DNA of 35,611 bases from Flammeovirgaceae bacterium. Lineage in GTDB: Bacteria; Bacteroidota; Bacteroidia; Cytophagales; Cyclobacteriaceae. The translations under genes were made by a program, and so were the position numbers. The notes under the pieces are model-generated. The model did no database searches. It saw only the letters and a program-made list of their open reading frames with translations, and had not been told where the DNA came from. The stretch is from positions 1-35,611 of the forward strand of contig JAHEZH010000050.1 of the NCBI GenBank assembly GCA_023251155.1, read 5' to 3'. This document shows positions 23,472-32,109 of the stretch, piece by piece (position 1 is the first letter of the stretch; each line of letters starts with the position of its first letter).

Positions 23472-24298
23472 ATTCTCCATTGAATAAACTTCCTAATCTG
23501 GCACAGCGTATCATTACCGGTTTACTCGGTTCGGCAGGGGTGATCCTGGGCGTGTGGTATAGCGAGTGGTCGTACTTCGCCATTTTCTTTTTTATCTGCA
23601 TCATGACCTTGCGTGAGTTTTATGCATTGGTAGGATTGGATGGGATGCTGCCTCAGAAAACATTCGGTATCCTCAGTGGGATGGTGGTATTTTGTTTGTC
23701 TTTCTTTATCGAGCGTGGAAGTATTTCTCCCACGTTTTACTTTCTGATATTTCCCCTGGTATCCTGCGTGTACATGATTAAGTTGTATAAGAAATTTGAA
23801 CGCAAGCCGTTCACCAATATCGCGTACACTTTCCTGGGCATATTTTATGTAGCGGTTCCTTTTGCGCTGCTCAACATCGCCGCTTTTGAGAATGAACAGT
23901 ATAATTTTGAAATCATCTGGGGCTCGCTGTTCATACTTTGGGCCACTGATACCGGTGCATACTTCGCAGGTACTTATTTCGGCAAGCGCAAATTGTTCGA
24001 ACGCATCTCACCCAAAAAATCGTGGGAGGGTGCTGCGGGCGGAGCTGCGCTTGCGCTGATCTTCGCTTATGGCATTTCGACCTTCTTTCATACACTTCCC
24101 GTATGGCAATGGATGTGCATCGGGGTGATTATTGTAGTAGGCGGTGTATTTGGCGACCTCGTGGAGTCATTGCTGAAGCGAAGCATCGAGATCAAAGACT
24201 CCGGTGCGGCATTGCCCGGCCATGGTGGTTTTCTTGATCGATTTGATGGGCTGCTGATTTCGGCCCCTTTTGTAGTGGCCTTCCTGGAAATTTTTTAA
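23468..24298 (+). CDS. cdsA: Phosphatidate cytidylyltransferase
   Basis: The protein has 276 residues with about seven membrane segments. It makes CDP-diacylglycerol from phosphatidate and CTP, the branch point of phospholipid synthesis. The CDS signature is complete near the C-terminus: SLLKRSIEIKDSG followed by LPGHGGFLDRFDG. A further conserved block, ERISPKKSWEGAAGG, lies at mid-protein. No ATG is available: translation begins at TTG 23468 (overlapping the CPBP stop) or TTG 23480, both giving sequence that leads into the family's LAQRIITGLLG. The product feeds the phosphatidylserine decarboxylase encoded 1.7 kb downstream through a phosphatidylserine synthase not seen here. Confidence 0.95.
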   Translation: MNSPLNKLPNLAQRIITGLLGSAGVILGVWYSEWSYFAIFFFICIMTLREFYALVGLDGMLPQKTFGILSGMVVFCLSFFIERGSISPTFYFLIFPLVSCVYMIKLYKKFERKPFTNIAYTFLGIFYVAVPFALLNIAAFENEQYNFEIIWGSLFILWATDTGAYFAGTYFGKRKLFERISPKKSWEGAAGGAALALIFAYGISTFFHTLPVWQWMCIGVIIVVGGVFGDLVESLLKRSIEIKDSGAALPGHGGFLDRFDGLLISAPFVVAFLEIF

Positions 24299-24477
24299 TC
24301 CGATTTTTTAAATAAAGGGCCTTGCAGCGATGGCCAGTTCATTTATGATCCATCTCCTGTGGAATGACGACTATTTTCAGAATAATCGCTTCATAATTAA
24401 GTCAAAATCGGCTACAAGATTTGAAAATGGGTTTGAACAGGGTATCTTCCTTACCAATTCCATCGTGTTTAGAAAAC

Positions 24478-24505
24478 TTGGAAGTAGTGAATTTATTTAT
24501 CTTTG
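24478..24505 (+). promoter_or_regulatory. Promoter of glutamate dehydrogenase
   Basis: TTG at 24478-24480, a 17-base spacer and TATCTTTG at 24498-24505 are a full match to the Bacteroidota consensus. It implies a leader of about 70 bases before the ATG at 24585. The surrounding 286-base gap after cdsA holds nothing else I can support. Confidence 0.7.
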
Positions 24506-24584
24506 CAACCGTTTTCGAGGTGCGTTATTTTTAATATTCCGATAACCCCGAACTGTTTAATTTTGAATTACTATTTTTTGATTT

Positions 24585-25859
24585 ATGGCATATATCGAAC
24601 CAGCTCCTCTGTTAGACAAAGAAAATCCATTTGAGGCAATGATGTCGCGTTTTCGCACCGCCTCGCAGATACTAGGATTAGAAGAAGAAGTATACAATGT
24701 ATTGAAATCGCCTGCCCGCCAGGTGATTGTATCGCTGCCCGTTACTATGGACGATGGCAGCATCCGCGTTTTTGAAGGTTATCGTGTTGTTCACTCCACT
24801 ATACTTGGCCCATCCAAAGGCGGTATTCGTTTCGATCCGCATGTAAATCTGGACGAGGTAAAAGCACTGGCCGCCTGGATGACCTGGAAGTGTGCCGTGG
24901 TAGATATTCCGTATGGAGGTGCAAAAGGGGGTGTTACCTGCAATCCGCGCGAAATGTCGGCAGGAGAAATTGAACGCCTGATGCGTGCCTACACGCTTTC
25001 CATGATCGATATTTTCGGTCCGGATAAAGATATTCCAGCTCCGGATATGGGTACTGGTCCGCGCGAAATGGCCTGGCTGATGGATGAATATTCCCGTACG
25101 CAAGGAATGACGGTGAATGCCGTGGTAACGGGTAAGCCAATTGTATTGGGCGGATCGTTAGGTCGTACGGAAGCAACCGGCCGTGGAGTAATGGTGACTG
25201 CGCTTGCCGCAATGGAAAAACTCAAGATCAATCCGTACAAAGCTACTTGCGCTGTGCAGGGATTTGGTAACGTAGGTTCGTGGGCATCACGGCTGCTTTC
25301 GGAGCGTGGCTTGAAAGTGCAGGCGGTGAGCGATATTTCAGGGGCTTACTTTAATGAAAATGGAATCGACATTGAGAAAGCGTTTGCGTATCGCGATAAA
25401 AACAAAGGCTCACTGGAAGGCTTCACGGAGGCAGCAAAGCTGAAGGGTGACGAACTGCTTACCCTGCCCGTAGATTTGTTAGTGCCAGCCGCTACCGAAG
25501 ATGTCATCACCGGAAGCAATGCCGGAAACATACAAGCCAAGTTGATTGTAGAAGGTGCAAATGGCCCTACGTCCTCCAAGGCCGATAACATTATCTATGA
25601 AAAGGGAATCAGTGTTGTGCCTGATATTCTGGCCAATGCAGGTGGCGTAACCGTTTCGTACTTCGAATGGGTACAAAACCGTCTGGGGTATAAGTGGACG
25701 GCCGACCGTGTGAACCGCAGAAGTGATCGCATTATGAAAGATGCCTTCGATAATGTATACAAGATTGCCATGGAATACAAAGTGTCGTTGCGTATTGCAG
25801 CCTATATGGTAGCCATTGATAAAGTAGCGAAGACATACAAGTTCCGCGGAGGATATTAA
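24585..25859 (+). CDS. gdhA: Glu/Leu/Phe/Val dehydrogenase (glutamate dehydrogenase)
   Basis: The protein has 424 residues, the usual length for the NAD-type hexameric enzymes. It interconverts glutamate with 2-oxoglutarate and ammonia. The substrate-binding half contains GPSKGGIRF and the catalytic-Lys loop PYGGAKGGV. The Rossmann half contains GFGNVGSWAS, PAATEDVI, VEGANGPT and the NAGGVTVSYFEW loop. All are standard for glutamate rather than leucine dehydrogenase. A strong promoter precedes it and a large inverted repeat follows it, so it is probably expressed alone between cdsA and psd. Confidence 0.95.
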   Translation: MAYIEPAPLLDKENPFEAMMSRFRTASQILGLEEEVYNVLKSPARQVIVSLPVTMDDGSIRVFEGYRVVHSTILGPSKGGIRFDPHVNLDEVKALAAWMTWKCAVVDIPYGGAKGGVTCNPREMSAGEIERLMRAYTLSMIDIFGPDKDIPAPDMGTGPREMAWLMDEYSRTQGMTVNAVVTGKPIVLGGSLGRTEATGRGVMVTALAAMEKLKINPYKATCAVQGFGNVGSWASRLLSERGLKVQAVSDISGAYFNENGIDIEKAFAYRDKNKGSLEGFTEAAKLKGDELLTLPVDLLVPAATEDVITGSNAGNIQAKLIVEGANGPTSSKADNIIYEKGISVVPDILANAGGVTVSYFEWVQNRLGYKWTADRVNRRSDRIMKDAFDNVYKIAMEYKVSLRIAAYMVAIDKVAKTYKFRGGY

Positions 25860-25878
25860 TACGGACGGTAGCTGTTTT

Positions 25879-25947
25879 AGAATTTAGAATGTAGCGTTTA
25901 GATTGTAAATTTGCCGCTTGAGGCATTCACGCTACATTTTAAATTCT
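25879..25947 (+). repeat. Inverted repeat between gdhA and psd enclosing a -7 box
   Basis: The arms 25879-25896 and 25930-25947 pair at 17 of 18 positions around a 33-base loop. The stem is followed by an AT-rich run. It could act as the gdhA terminator. A perfect -7 promoter element lies within the loop, so the same DNA may serve as end of one transcript and start of the next. Confidence 0.6.
25906..25913 (+). promoter_or_regulatory. -7 element (TAAATTTG) upstream of psd
   Basis: This is an exact TAnnTTTG match, 57 bases before the psd ATG. No TTG is found at the -33 distance, so a partner factor or weak promoter is possible. Confidence 0.4.
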
Positions 25948-25970
25948 GTATTTTAAAAATTCGACTATAA

Positions 25971-26630
25971 ATGACTATTCACAAGGAAGGCCGTACCCTA
26001 CTCTTCGTTCTACTGATCGTTTTCTTTGCTATTAACTGGGCCGTAGCACATTACTTTCCGGAATCAAAAGCAATTCAGAACATCATCATCGCAGTCAGTG
26101 TCATTCTCTACCTTGTGGTTCTTCAGTTTTTCCGCAATCCCATTTTTGAGATCACCAAAAACGAGAAGCAGGTAATTGCCCCTGCTGACGGTAAAGTGGT
26201 GGTGATTGAAGAAACGGAAGAGACCGAGTACCTCAAGTCGAAAAGAAAACAGATTTCCATTTTCATGTCGCCTGTCAATGTGCACGTGAACCGCATGCCC
26301 GTGGCGGGAACAATCAGTTACTATCGCTATCACGCAGGTAAATACCTGGTGGCATGGCATCCCAAATCAAGTACCGAGAACGAACGAACTACCGTGGTGG
26401 CCAAAATGAAAAATGGTACCGAGGTATTGTTCAGGCAAATTGCCGGAGCACTGGCGCGAAGAATCAAATGTTACGTTGCGGAAGGCCAGCCCCTGGAGCA
26501 GGGTCAGGAATTCGGCTTCATCAAATTCGGTTCGCGTGTGGACATCTATCTCCCTTTGGACGCCAAGGTTTCGGTGAAGATCGGAGATATCACGAAAGGT
26601 GGAAGAACGGTTATCGCAGAGCTTCCGTAA
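25971..26630 (+). CDS. psd: Phosphatidylserine decarboxylase, short (PSD-A) type
   Basis: The protein has 219 residues. Two adjacent membrane segments are at the N-terminus (about 9-29 and 36-53), then the catalytic domain: APADGKVVVIEE, KRKQISIFMSPVNVHVNR, and the C-terminal FIKFGSRVDIYLP. Pro-enzymes of this family self-cleave at Gly-Ser to create a pyruvoyl cofactor. Here the site is Gly187-Ser188 in FGSR rather than the LGST of E. coli Psd, as is normal for the short type. It converts phosphatidylserine to phosphatidylethanolamine at the membrane. It is followed 137 bases later by a fatty-acid desaturase, so genes for head group and acyl chain sit together. Confidence 0.95.
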   Translation: MTIHKEGRTLLFVLLIVFFAINWAVAHYFPESKAIQNIIIAVSVILYLVVLQFFRNPIFEITKNEKQVIAPADGKVVVIEETEETEYLKSKRKQISIFMSPVNVHVNRMPVAGTISYYRYHAGKYLVAWHPKSSTENERTTVVAKMKNGTEVLFRQIAGALARRIKCYVAEGQPLEQGQEFGFIKFGSRVDIYLPLDAKVSVKIGDITKGGRTVIAELP

Positions 26631-26767
26631 GCTTCCGTACAAAAGAGGTTAACAATCCCTGGTAACGTGCGTTTAAGGATTGGATTAACTATCTTTAGGA
26701 ACTGAAAATATATACCGCCGGATGCCGTTAATGTCATTCAGCAGATTATCATCTAACCCACACGGTA

Positions 26768-27889
26768 ATGGCCAAATCAATTCGTTTTACAGGCAGACAA
26801 CACGAGTTTTTTAATACCCTTAACCAGCGTGTGAATGGCTATTTCAAAACCAATAATATCAGCCGCACGGCAAATGCTGAGATGGTGATTAAAACCATTT
26901 TTATGTTTGCCTTGTACGTTGTGCCCTACGCAATCATCGTAGCGCTTCCGGTTACCCATTATGGCATTTATATGCTGTTGTGCCTGGTCATGGGGTTGGG
27001 CATCGGTGGCATTGGTCTTTCGGTAATGCACGATGCGAACCATGGCGCTTACTCTTCCAAAGCGTGGGTCAATGATGCACTCGGCTATTCATTGAACCTG
27101 ATCGGTGCCAATGCGCTGAACTGGAAAATTCAACATAACGTACTTCATCATACGTACACCAATGTGTTTGAAGTGGATGAAGATATCAGCCCGCGTGGTG
27201 CATTGCGCTTTGCCCCCGAGTCTCCCTGGAAAAGCTTTCATCGCTTTCAATACATCTACGCCTGGTTTCTGTATGGCCTGATGACCATCGTATGGGTGAT
27301 CACCAAAGATTTTATGCGACTGATCCGCTATCAAAAAGATGGAATGCTGGCCAAGCAAAAAGTAAATGCTTTTGCCGAGTGGAGTATTTTACTTCTGACA
27401 AAAGCCTTTTACATCGGTTATATCTTTGTTGTGCCCGTGATGCTTTTGCCTTTTACCGGGTGGCAGATCCTGCTGGGGATATTACTGATGCACTATGTTG
27501 CCGGTTTTATTCTGGCGATCATTTTTCAGCCTGCCCATGTTATTGAAGGCACGGAGTATTTTCAACCGGATGAAACAGGCAGTATACAAAACACCTGGGC
27601 CATTCACCAGCTACTGACCACCACGAATTTTGCACAAAAGAACAAGCTTCTGTCCTGGTATGTGGGCGGACTGAACTTTCAGGTAGAACATCATCTGTTC
27701 CCCAATATCTGTCATGTTCACTATCGGCATCTATCTTCAATTGTAGAAAGCACCGCCAAAGAATTCGGTGTTCCGTACAAGAAGGTAGAAACATTTGCCG
27801 GAGCACTGGTGGCACATGGAAAATTGCTCAAGGTACTGGGTAAAAGCCAGAAGGTGGATCTTGCGGCAATTACTCCCTCGCTCACCTGA
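26768..27889 (+). CDS. Fatty-acid desaturase, membrane di-iron
   Basis: The protein has 373 residues. It carries the three His boxes of membrane desaturases: HDANH (88-92), HNVLHH (123-128) and QVEHH (305-309). The Gln in the third box and the overall pattern match the linoleoyl-CoA/delta-6 type or acyl-lipid desaturases rather than delta-9 acyl-CoA enzymes. There is no fused cytochrome b5 domain. Four hydrophobic stretches span the membrane (about 42-85 and 205-255). It introduces a double bond into acyl chains. Position and substrate are not determined. It probably tunes membrane fluidity together with psd. Confidence 0.92.
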   Translation: MAKSIRFTGRQHEFFNTLNQRVNGYFKTNNISRTANAEMVIKTIFMFALYVVPYAIIVALPVTHYGIYMLLCLVMGLGIGGIGLSVMHDANHGAYSSKAWVNDALGYSLNLIGANALNWKIQHNVLHHTYTNVFEVDEDISPRGALRFAPESPWKSFHRFQYIYAWFLYGLMTIVWVITKDFMRLIRYQKDGMLAKQKVNAFAEWSILLLTKAFYIGYIFVVPVMLLPFTGWQILLGILLMHYVAGFILAIIFQPAHVIEGTEYFQPDETGSIQNTWAIHQLLTTTNFAQKNKLLSWYVGGLNFQVEHHLFPNICHVHYRHLSSIVESTAKEFGVPYKKVETFAGALVAHGKLLKVLGKSQKVDLAAITPSLT

Positions 27890-27977
27890 TTCTTCCCTTC
27901 TATTAGAATTGAATTTCCTTTATTACATGGAAGGATTTTTATGATGTATGGAGTTCACTGATTAATCGAATGAATTG

Positions 27978-28865
27978 ATGAGTGATTTCCCCTATCTGCA
28001 AAACGATCGCATTCGAAGAGTTAATTTCTTTCGGAATTTTTTCCGCCATCCGTTCATCGAACGAATTTTAATTCGGCTGTATAAGGGCACTGCGCTGACG
28101 CGAAAATTAATTCCTCCTGAATACCTGTACCCCGAAAAATCATTCCGCACCGCCAGCCGTGACGGAGTGACGTATCAATTGGACCTCAGTAATGTAATTG
28201 ATCATTCACTCTATTTCTTTGGCCGTTACTTCACCCCACTGCAGTTGTTTCAGTTGCTGAAAGCCGATACGGTTACCATTGACATTGGCGCCAACATCGG
28301 AACAGTAGCATTACGGGCGGCCACTATTTCCCGCAAGGGATGGGTATACGCCTTTGAACCCGATACGGATAACTTTACTTCTCTTCAGCAAAACATCCGA
28401 CTCAATCCGTTGGAAAATATCACTCCGGTAAAAAAAGCACTTGGTGAACGACAGCACGAGTCGAAACTATTTAAAGTAAACCGATTCAATACGGGTATGA
28501 ATCGGATACTTCCTGCGAATAATGACTTCACTGATTTCGAAAGCATTGAAGTAAGTACACTGGATGAAGAAGTAAGCCGGTTGAAAATCAATCGCATCGA
28601 CCTGATGAAGATTGATGTGGAAGGATATGAACTGAATGTTTTAAAAGGTGCTCAGGCCACACTTCAGCGCTTTCATCCGCTGATTGTGGTGGAGGTCATT
28701 GACGTGAACCTGAAGAACAATGGACAGACCTCTGCTGAGGTCATCCGCTTTCTTAAAGACTTTGGGTATCATTTTGTTGATCTGAAAAACGGGAAGCCAT
28801 TGACAGAAATGCACCATCTTGAAACCGATGTACTTTGTTTCACTATGCACAATCCTCTCATCTGA
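27978..28865 (+). CDS. FkbM family SAM-dependent methyltransferase
   Basis: The protein has 295 residues from the ATG at 27978. A TTG one codon earlier is possible. The SAM-binding loop is VTIDIGANIGTVALRAA. The FkbM signature follows: VYAFEPDTDNF, then MKIDVEGYELNVLKGA and PLIVVEVID. The N-terminal ~80 residues are basic and amphipathic. FkbM enzymes O-methylate sugars, glycolipids or polyketides. This one heads a run with three glycosyltransferases (9 bases to the next gene), so methylation of a glycan or glycolipid is the likeliest role. Confidence 0.92.
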   Translation: MSDFPYLQNDRIRRVNFFRNFFRHPFIERILIRLYKGTALTRKLIPPEYLYPEKSFRTASRDGVTYQLDLSNVIDHSLYFFGRYFTPLQLFQLLKADTVTIDIGANIGTVALRAATISRKGWVYAFEPDTDNFTSLQQNIRLNPLENITPVKKALGERQHESKLFKVNRFNTGMNRILPANNDFTDFESIEVSTLDEEVSRLKINRIDLMKIDVEGYELNVLKGAQATLQRFHPLIVVEVIDVNLKNNGQTSAEVIRFLKDFGYHFVDLKNGKPLTEMHHLETDVLCFTMHNPLI

Positions 28866-28874
28866 TCCGGGTGT

Positions 28875-29897
28875 ATGGATGAACTAAGATTCAAGCCGTG
28901 GACCAATAAGAATGCCCCCGGAAGAATAGTGGTTATCCGCTATCAGGCCATGGGCGATATGGTGATTACGCTTCCTTATCTCAATGATTTCAAAAGGCAA
29001 TTTCCGGATGCCCAACTTTACCTGATCACGACTGCGGAAGTAAGTGCTATTCCTTTAAGCCTCGGGCTCTTTCACAAAGTGATTGTCATTAAGGGTGGCC
29101 GAAGTGCGAAACGTCAATTCTTTTTTACGCTATGCAAGCTTCCTTTTTTGCTTTGGCAACGTCATGAGGTGGTCATGGATCTGCAAAACAACAAAATCAG
29201 CCGTGTGATCAGAAGGGTACTTCGCCCAAAAGCGTGGTGTGCATTCGATCGCTTTTCAGCCAGGTCAGCAGGAGAGCGGGTAGCATTAACCATAGCGGGT
29301 TTAGGATTGGGTAAGGTAAAACTGAATACAGAATTTGATCAGCACGTTAATGAGCAAATCCTAACGGAAAAATTGATTTCTTGCGGATGGAAGCAAGATC
29401 ATTTGCTGATTGTGCTTAACCCGGCAGGTGCTTTTGATACACGGCATTGGCCGCTATCGAATTATGTTGAACTTGCTTCTCTTTTGAAAAAAGAGAATCC
29501 CCGTTTTCAGTTTTTAGTAGTCGGATTGAAAAATAAGCTTCATCCATCCATTGATTATTTGAAGTCCATGCTGAAAGCGGATTTAATTGATATGACGGAC
29601 CAGACCGATCCGGCGGAAGCATTTGCTTTGGTGCGAAGAGTAAAGCTGTTGATTACGGAAGATAGCGGGTTGATGCACATGGCATGGGTGCAGGCAGTGC
29701 CCACATTGGCGATCTTCGGTTCCACCCGCAGTGACTGGTCTTCCCCGCAAGGGGCGTGGTCGGTTTGTTTAAATTCATCTGATCTGGATTGTGGCAATTG
29801 TATGCTGGAGAAATGTATTCATGGTGATAACCGTTGTCTTACACGCTACACACCAGCATTTGTTTATGAGAAGGCGATCGCATTGCTGAACCGATGA
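28875..29897 (+). CDS. Glycosyltransferase family 9 (heptosyltransferase-like)
   Basis: The protein has 340 residues and a GT-B fold. The N-terminal IRYQAMGDMVITLPYL and the C-terminal NPAGAFDTRHWPLSNYVELA, ITEDSGLMHMAWV and AIFGSTRSDWSSPQG are typical of GT9. A Cys cluster near the end (CGNCMLEKC followed by HGDNRCL) also occurs in this family. GT9 enzymes transfer heptose or similar sugars in LPS core synthesis. The exact sugar is unknown. It ends in an ATGA overlap with the next glycosyltransferase. Confidence 0.9.
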   Translation: MDELRFKPWTNKNAPGRIVVIRYQAMGDMVITLPYLNDFKRQFPDAQLYLITTAEVSAIPLSLGLFHKVIVIKGGRSAKRQFFFTLCKLPFLLWQRHEVVMDLQNNKISRVIRRVLRPKAWCAFDRFSARSAGERVALTIAGLGLGKVKLNTEFDQHVNEQILTEKLISCGWKQDHLLIVLNPAGAFDTRHWPLSNYVELASLLKKENPRFQFLVVGLKNKLHPSIDYLKSMLKADLIDMTDQTDPAEAFALVRRVKLLITEDSGLMHMAWVQAVPTLAIFGSTRSDWSSPQGAWSVCLNSSDLDCGNCMLEKCIHGDNRCLTRYTPAFVYEKAIALLNR

Positions 29898-31015
29898 AGA
29901 AGCACATCGCCATCTTTATGCCGGGAGGGGTAGGTGGAGGTTACTACTCGCAAGGTATTCCTGTAATCGCAAAACTGGTAGATGATCTGAGTGTGGAACA
30001 CACAATCTGTATCTATAGTGTGCATCCGCCCAATGCTGATTTTAAACCTCAGACGTATCAGTTGTTTTCGGTTGGCAAGTCGATCCATGCAGGCTGGCTT
30101 CGATGGATTTTATTAAGTCTTTTGTTTTTGAAGCATCACGTTAACAAGCGCTACGATTTGCTGTATGCCTTTTGGGGAATACCTGCCGGAGTTTTGGTCA
30201 CATTTCTATCTAAACTGGTACGCAGGCCTTCGGTTATTCATTTGCAAGGTGGTGATGCAGTTTATATTCCGTCTGTAAAGTATGGATCGTTAAAAGGGTT
30301 TCTGAAGATGTTAATGCTGTGGGCGTATAATCATTGCTCGGTATTAATTGCCCTTACCCGTTTTCAGGAGACCAGGTTAATTGAAGCAGGTGTCTCTCGT
30401 TCGATTGAAGTAATTCCGTTTGGCCCGGATGTGAGTTTGTTTCCGCGAAAAGAAAAAGCGAATCTTCATTCTCCGATTCGATTTCTGCACGTGGGCAATC
30501 TTCTTCCGGTAAAAGATCAGCGCACCTTACTAAATACATTTGCGTTAATCGCGAAAACAATTCCGGCACAACTGCGCATCATCGGTGAAGATCATCTTCA
30601 TGGATTAATTCAGGACCATTGTAGGGAATTAAAGATGGAGAGTAGCGTTGAATTTATAGGGATACAGCCTTATGATCAGATGCCGGTGCATTATGCGTGG
30701 GCAGATGTAGTGGTGATGACTTCCGTTTATGAAGGCCAGTGTCTTGCGGTATCAGAGGCTGCGGCTTCGGGAGTATTACTGGCAGGAACGCGCGTAGGGA
30801 TTTTATCGGATTGGGATCACCGTTGTGCCATCGTGAGTGAACCTGGAAACGCAGCGCAGCTGGCAAGTAGAATGATCGCTGTCTTCAACAATGCGGATGT
30901 AATGCATGATCGTATTGATAAAGCGTGGAATGAGGTTGCTCAGAAAGACCGGCAATGGACTTTCTTCAGAGTTAGTGAGTGTATCCATAAAGCGTTGAAC
31001 CCGTCACTGCGATGA
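29894..31015 (+). CDS. Glycosyltransferase family 4
   Basis: The protein has 373 residues and a GT-B fold. The N-terminal glycine-rich acceptor side contains MPGGVGGGYYSQG. The GT4 core has RFLHVGNLLPVKDQRTLL, QLRIIGED and the EX7E motif in EGQCLAVSE (about residue 280). It is paralogous to the next gene: both share the segment RVGI(L/M)(S/A)D and the PVKD loop. The start overlaps the GT9 stop (ATGA), so the glycosyltransferases are co-translated. The donor sugar is unknown. Confidence 0.92.
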   Translation: MKKHIAIFMPGGVGGGYYSQGIPVIAKLVDDLSVEHTICIYSVHPPNADFKPQTYQLFSVGKSIHAGWLRWILLSLLFLKHHVNKRYDLLYAFWGIPAGVLVTFLSKLVRRPSVIHLQGGDAVYIPSVKYGSLKGFLKMLMLWAYNHCSVLIALTRFQETRLIEAGVSRSIEVIPFGPDVSLFPRKEKANLHSPIRFLHVGNLLPVKDQRTLLNTFALIAKTIPAQLRIIGEDHLHGLIQDHCRELKMESSVEFIGIQPYDQMPVHYAWADVVVMTSVYEGQCLAVSEAAASGVLLAGTRVGILSDWDHRCAIVSEPGNAAQLASRMIAVFNNADVMHDRIDKAWNEVAQKDRQWTFFRVSECIHKALNPSLR

Positions 31016-32109
31016 AAAAAAAACGATTAGCCGTTATTGGCGGAGGGGCGCATACCATACCCAGTTATCGCGCTATGCTCAAGCGGATCGCACACAAGTA
31101 TGAGGTGATCCTTTTCAGTGAATTTCATCTGGATAGAAAATCAGAGGTGGAGGAGTATTTCATTCGTTCAGTATCGGAGAAGAAGCGGAATGCCAGATGG
31201 AGAACAGTAGCGTTTTTTATCCTGATTATTAAATCATTTTATTCCCAGCGGCCAGACCTTATACATTCACATTCTACCTATCCTTCCGGAGTAGTGGCCA
31301 TTATTTTAGGATGGTTGTTTCGAATCCCAGTCGTGGTTTGCCTTGATGCCGCTGAAGCTTCGGCTGTGCCGGAAATACAATTTGGTGATCTTCTTCATAA
31401 GCGAAGAATGCAGTGGAACAAGTGGGTGATGAAGAATGCGGCTGCGGTTACGGCACTTACGCGGTTTCAATGTGACGATGTTCGTGTGAATAGTGACTTC
31501 AGCAAACCCATTCAGATTATTCCAAGAGGTGTTGATCTTGCCCGGTATACGCCAACAGATAAAGTGCCCATTGCAGCACCGGTACGATTTCTGAGTGTGG
31601 CCTATCTTCACCCGGTGAAAGATCATGACACCCTGCTTCGTGCCTTTCAGATGATTTCACACCACGTGGAAGCATCGCTTACCATCGTAGGACAGGACTA
31701 TTCAAATGGACGAATACAGCAGTTGGCGAAGGAACTTGGTATTCAGGAGAGCGTGAATTTTACCGGCTTTGTACCGCACGAAAACATAGCCGGGTATTAT
31801 AAGCAGGCCGATATATTACTGCATACTGCGCTATTTGAAAGTCAGGCGATGGCGGTAGTGGAGGCCATGGCGTGTGGAGTGTTAGTGTGTGGCACTCGTG
31901 TGGGGATAATGGCTGATCTGTCGGGGGAATGTTGTGTGACGGTGACCACAAAAGAATATGCAACATTGGCTGATGAAGTAGTCAGGCTAATAAACAGCCC
32001 GGCTGAACAAATCAGGTTAAGAGCGAATGCGAGAAATTGGGTTGAGACTCATTCATTGTCATGGACGACACAGCAATACCTGAATTTATATGAGCAGGTA
32101 ATTAAATGA
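31012..32109 (+). CDS. Glycosyltransferase family 4, second copy
   Basis: The protein has 365 residues and is a diverged paralogue of the preceding gene. Features are IHSHSTYPSGVVAIILGW in the N-terminal half, IIPRGVDLARYTP, RFLSVAYLHPVKDHDTLL, ASLTIVGQD and the EX7E motif ESQAMAVVE. It starts in an ATGA overlap with the previous stop. Its own stop (TGA 32107-32109) lies inside the last codons of the convergent ABC transporter gene, leaving no room for a terminator. Together with GT9 and FkbM it probably builds and decorates a surface or exported glycan. Confidence 0.92.
   Translation: MKKKRLAVIGGGAHTIPSYRAMLKRIAHKYEVILFSEFHLDRKSEVEEYFIRSVSEKKRNARWRTVAFFILIIKSFYSQRPDLIHSHSTYPSGVVAIILGWLFRIPVVVCLDAAEASAVPEIQFGDLLHKRRMQWNKWVMKNAAAVTALTRFQCDDVRVNSDFSKPIQIIPRGVDLARYTPTDKVPIAAPVRFLSVAYLHPVKDHDTLLRAFQMISHHVEASLTIVGQDYSNGRIQQLAKELGIQESVNFTGFVPHENIAGYYKQADILLHTALFESQAMAVVEAMACGVLVCGTRVGIMADLSGECCVTVTTKEYATLADEVVRLINSPAEQIRLRANARNWVETHSLSWTTQQYLNLYEQVIK

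Noticed and set aside
24330-24545. 71-codon plus-strand frame between cdsA and gdhA
   Set aside because: It covers the gdhA promoter, has no recognisable family or membrane pattern, and overlaps the -33/-7 elements. It is more likely leader DNA.
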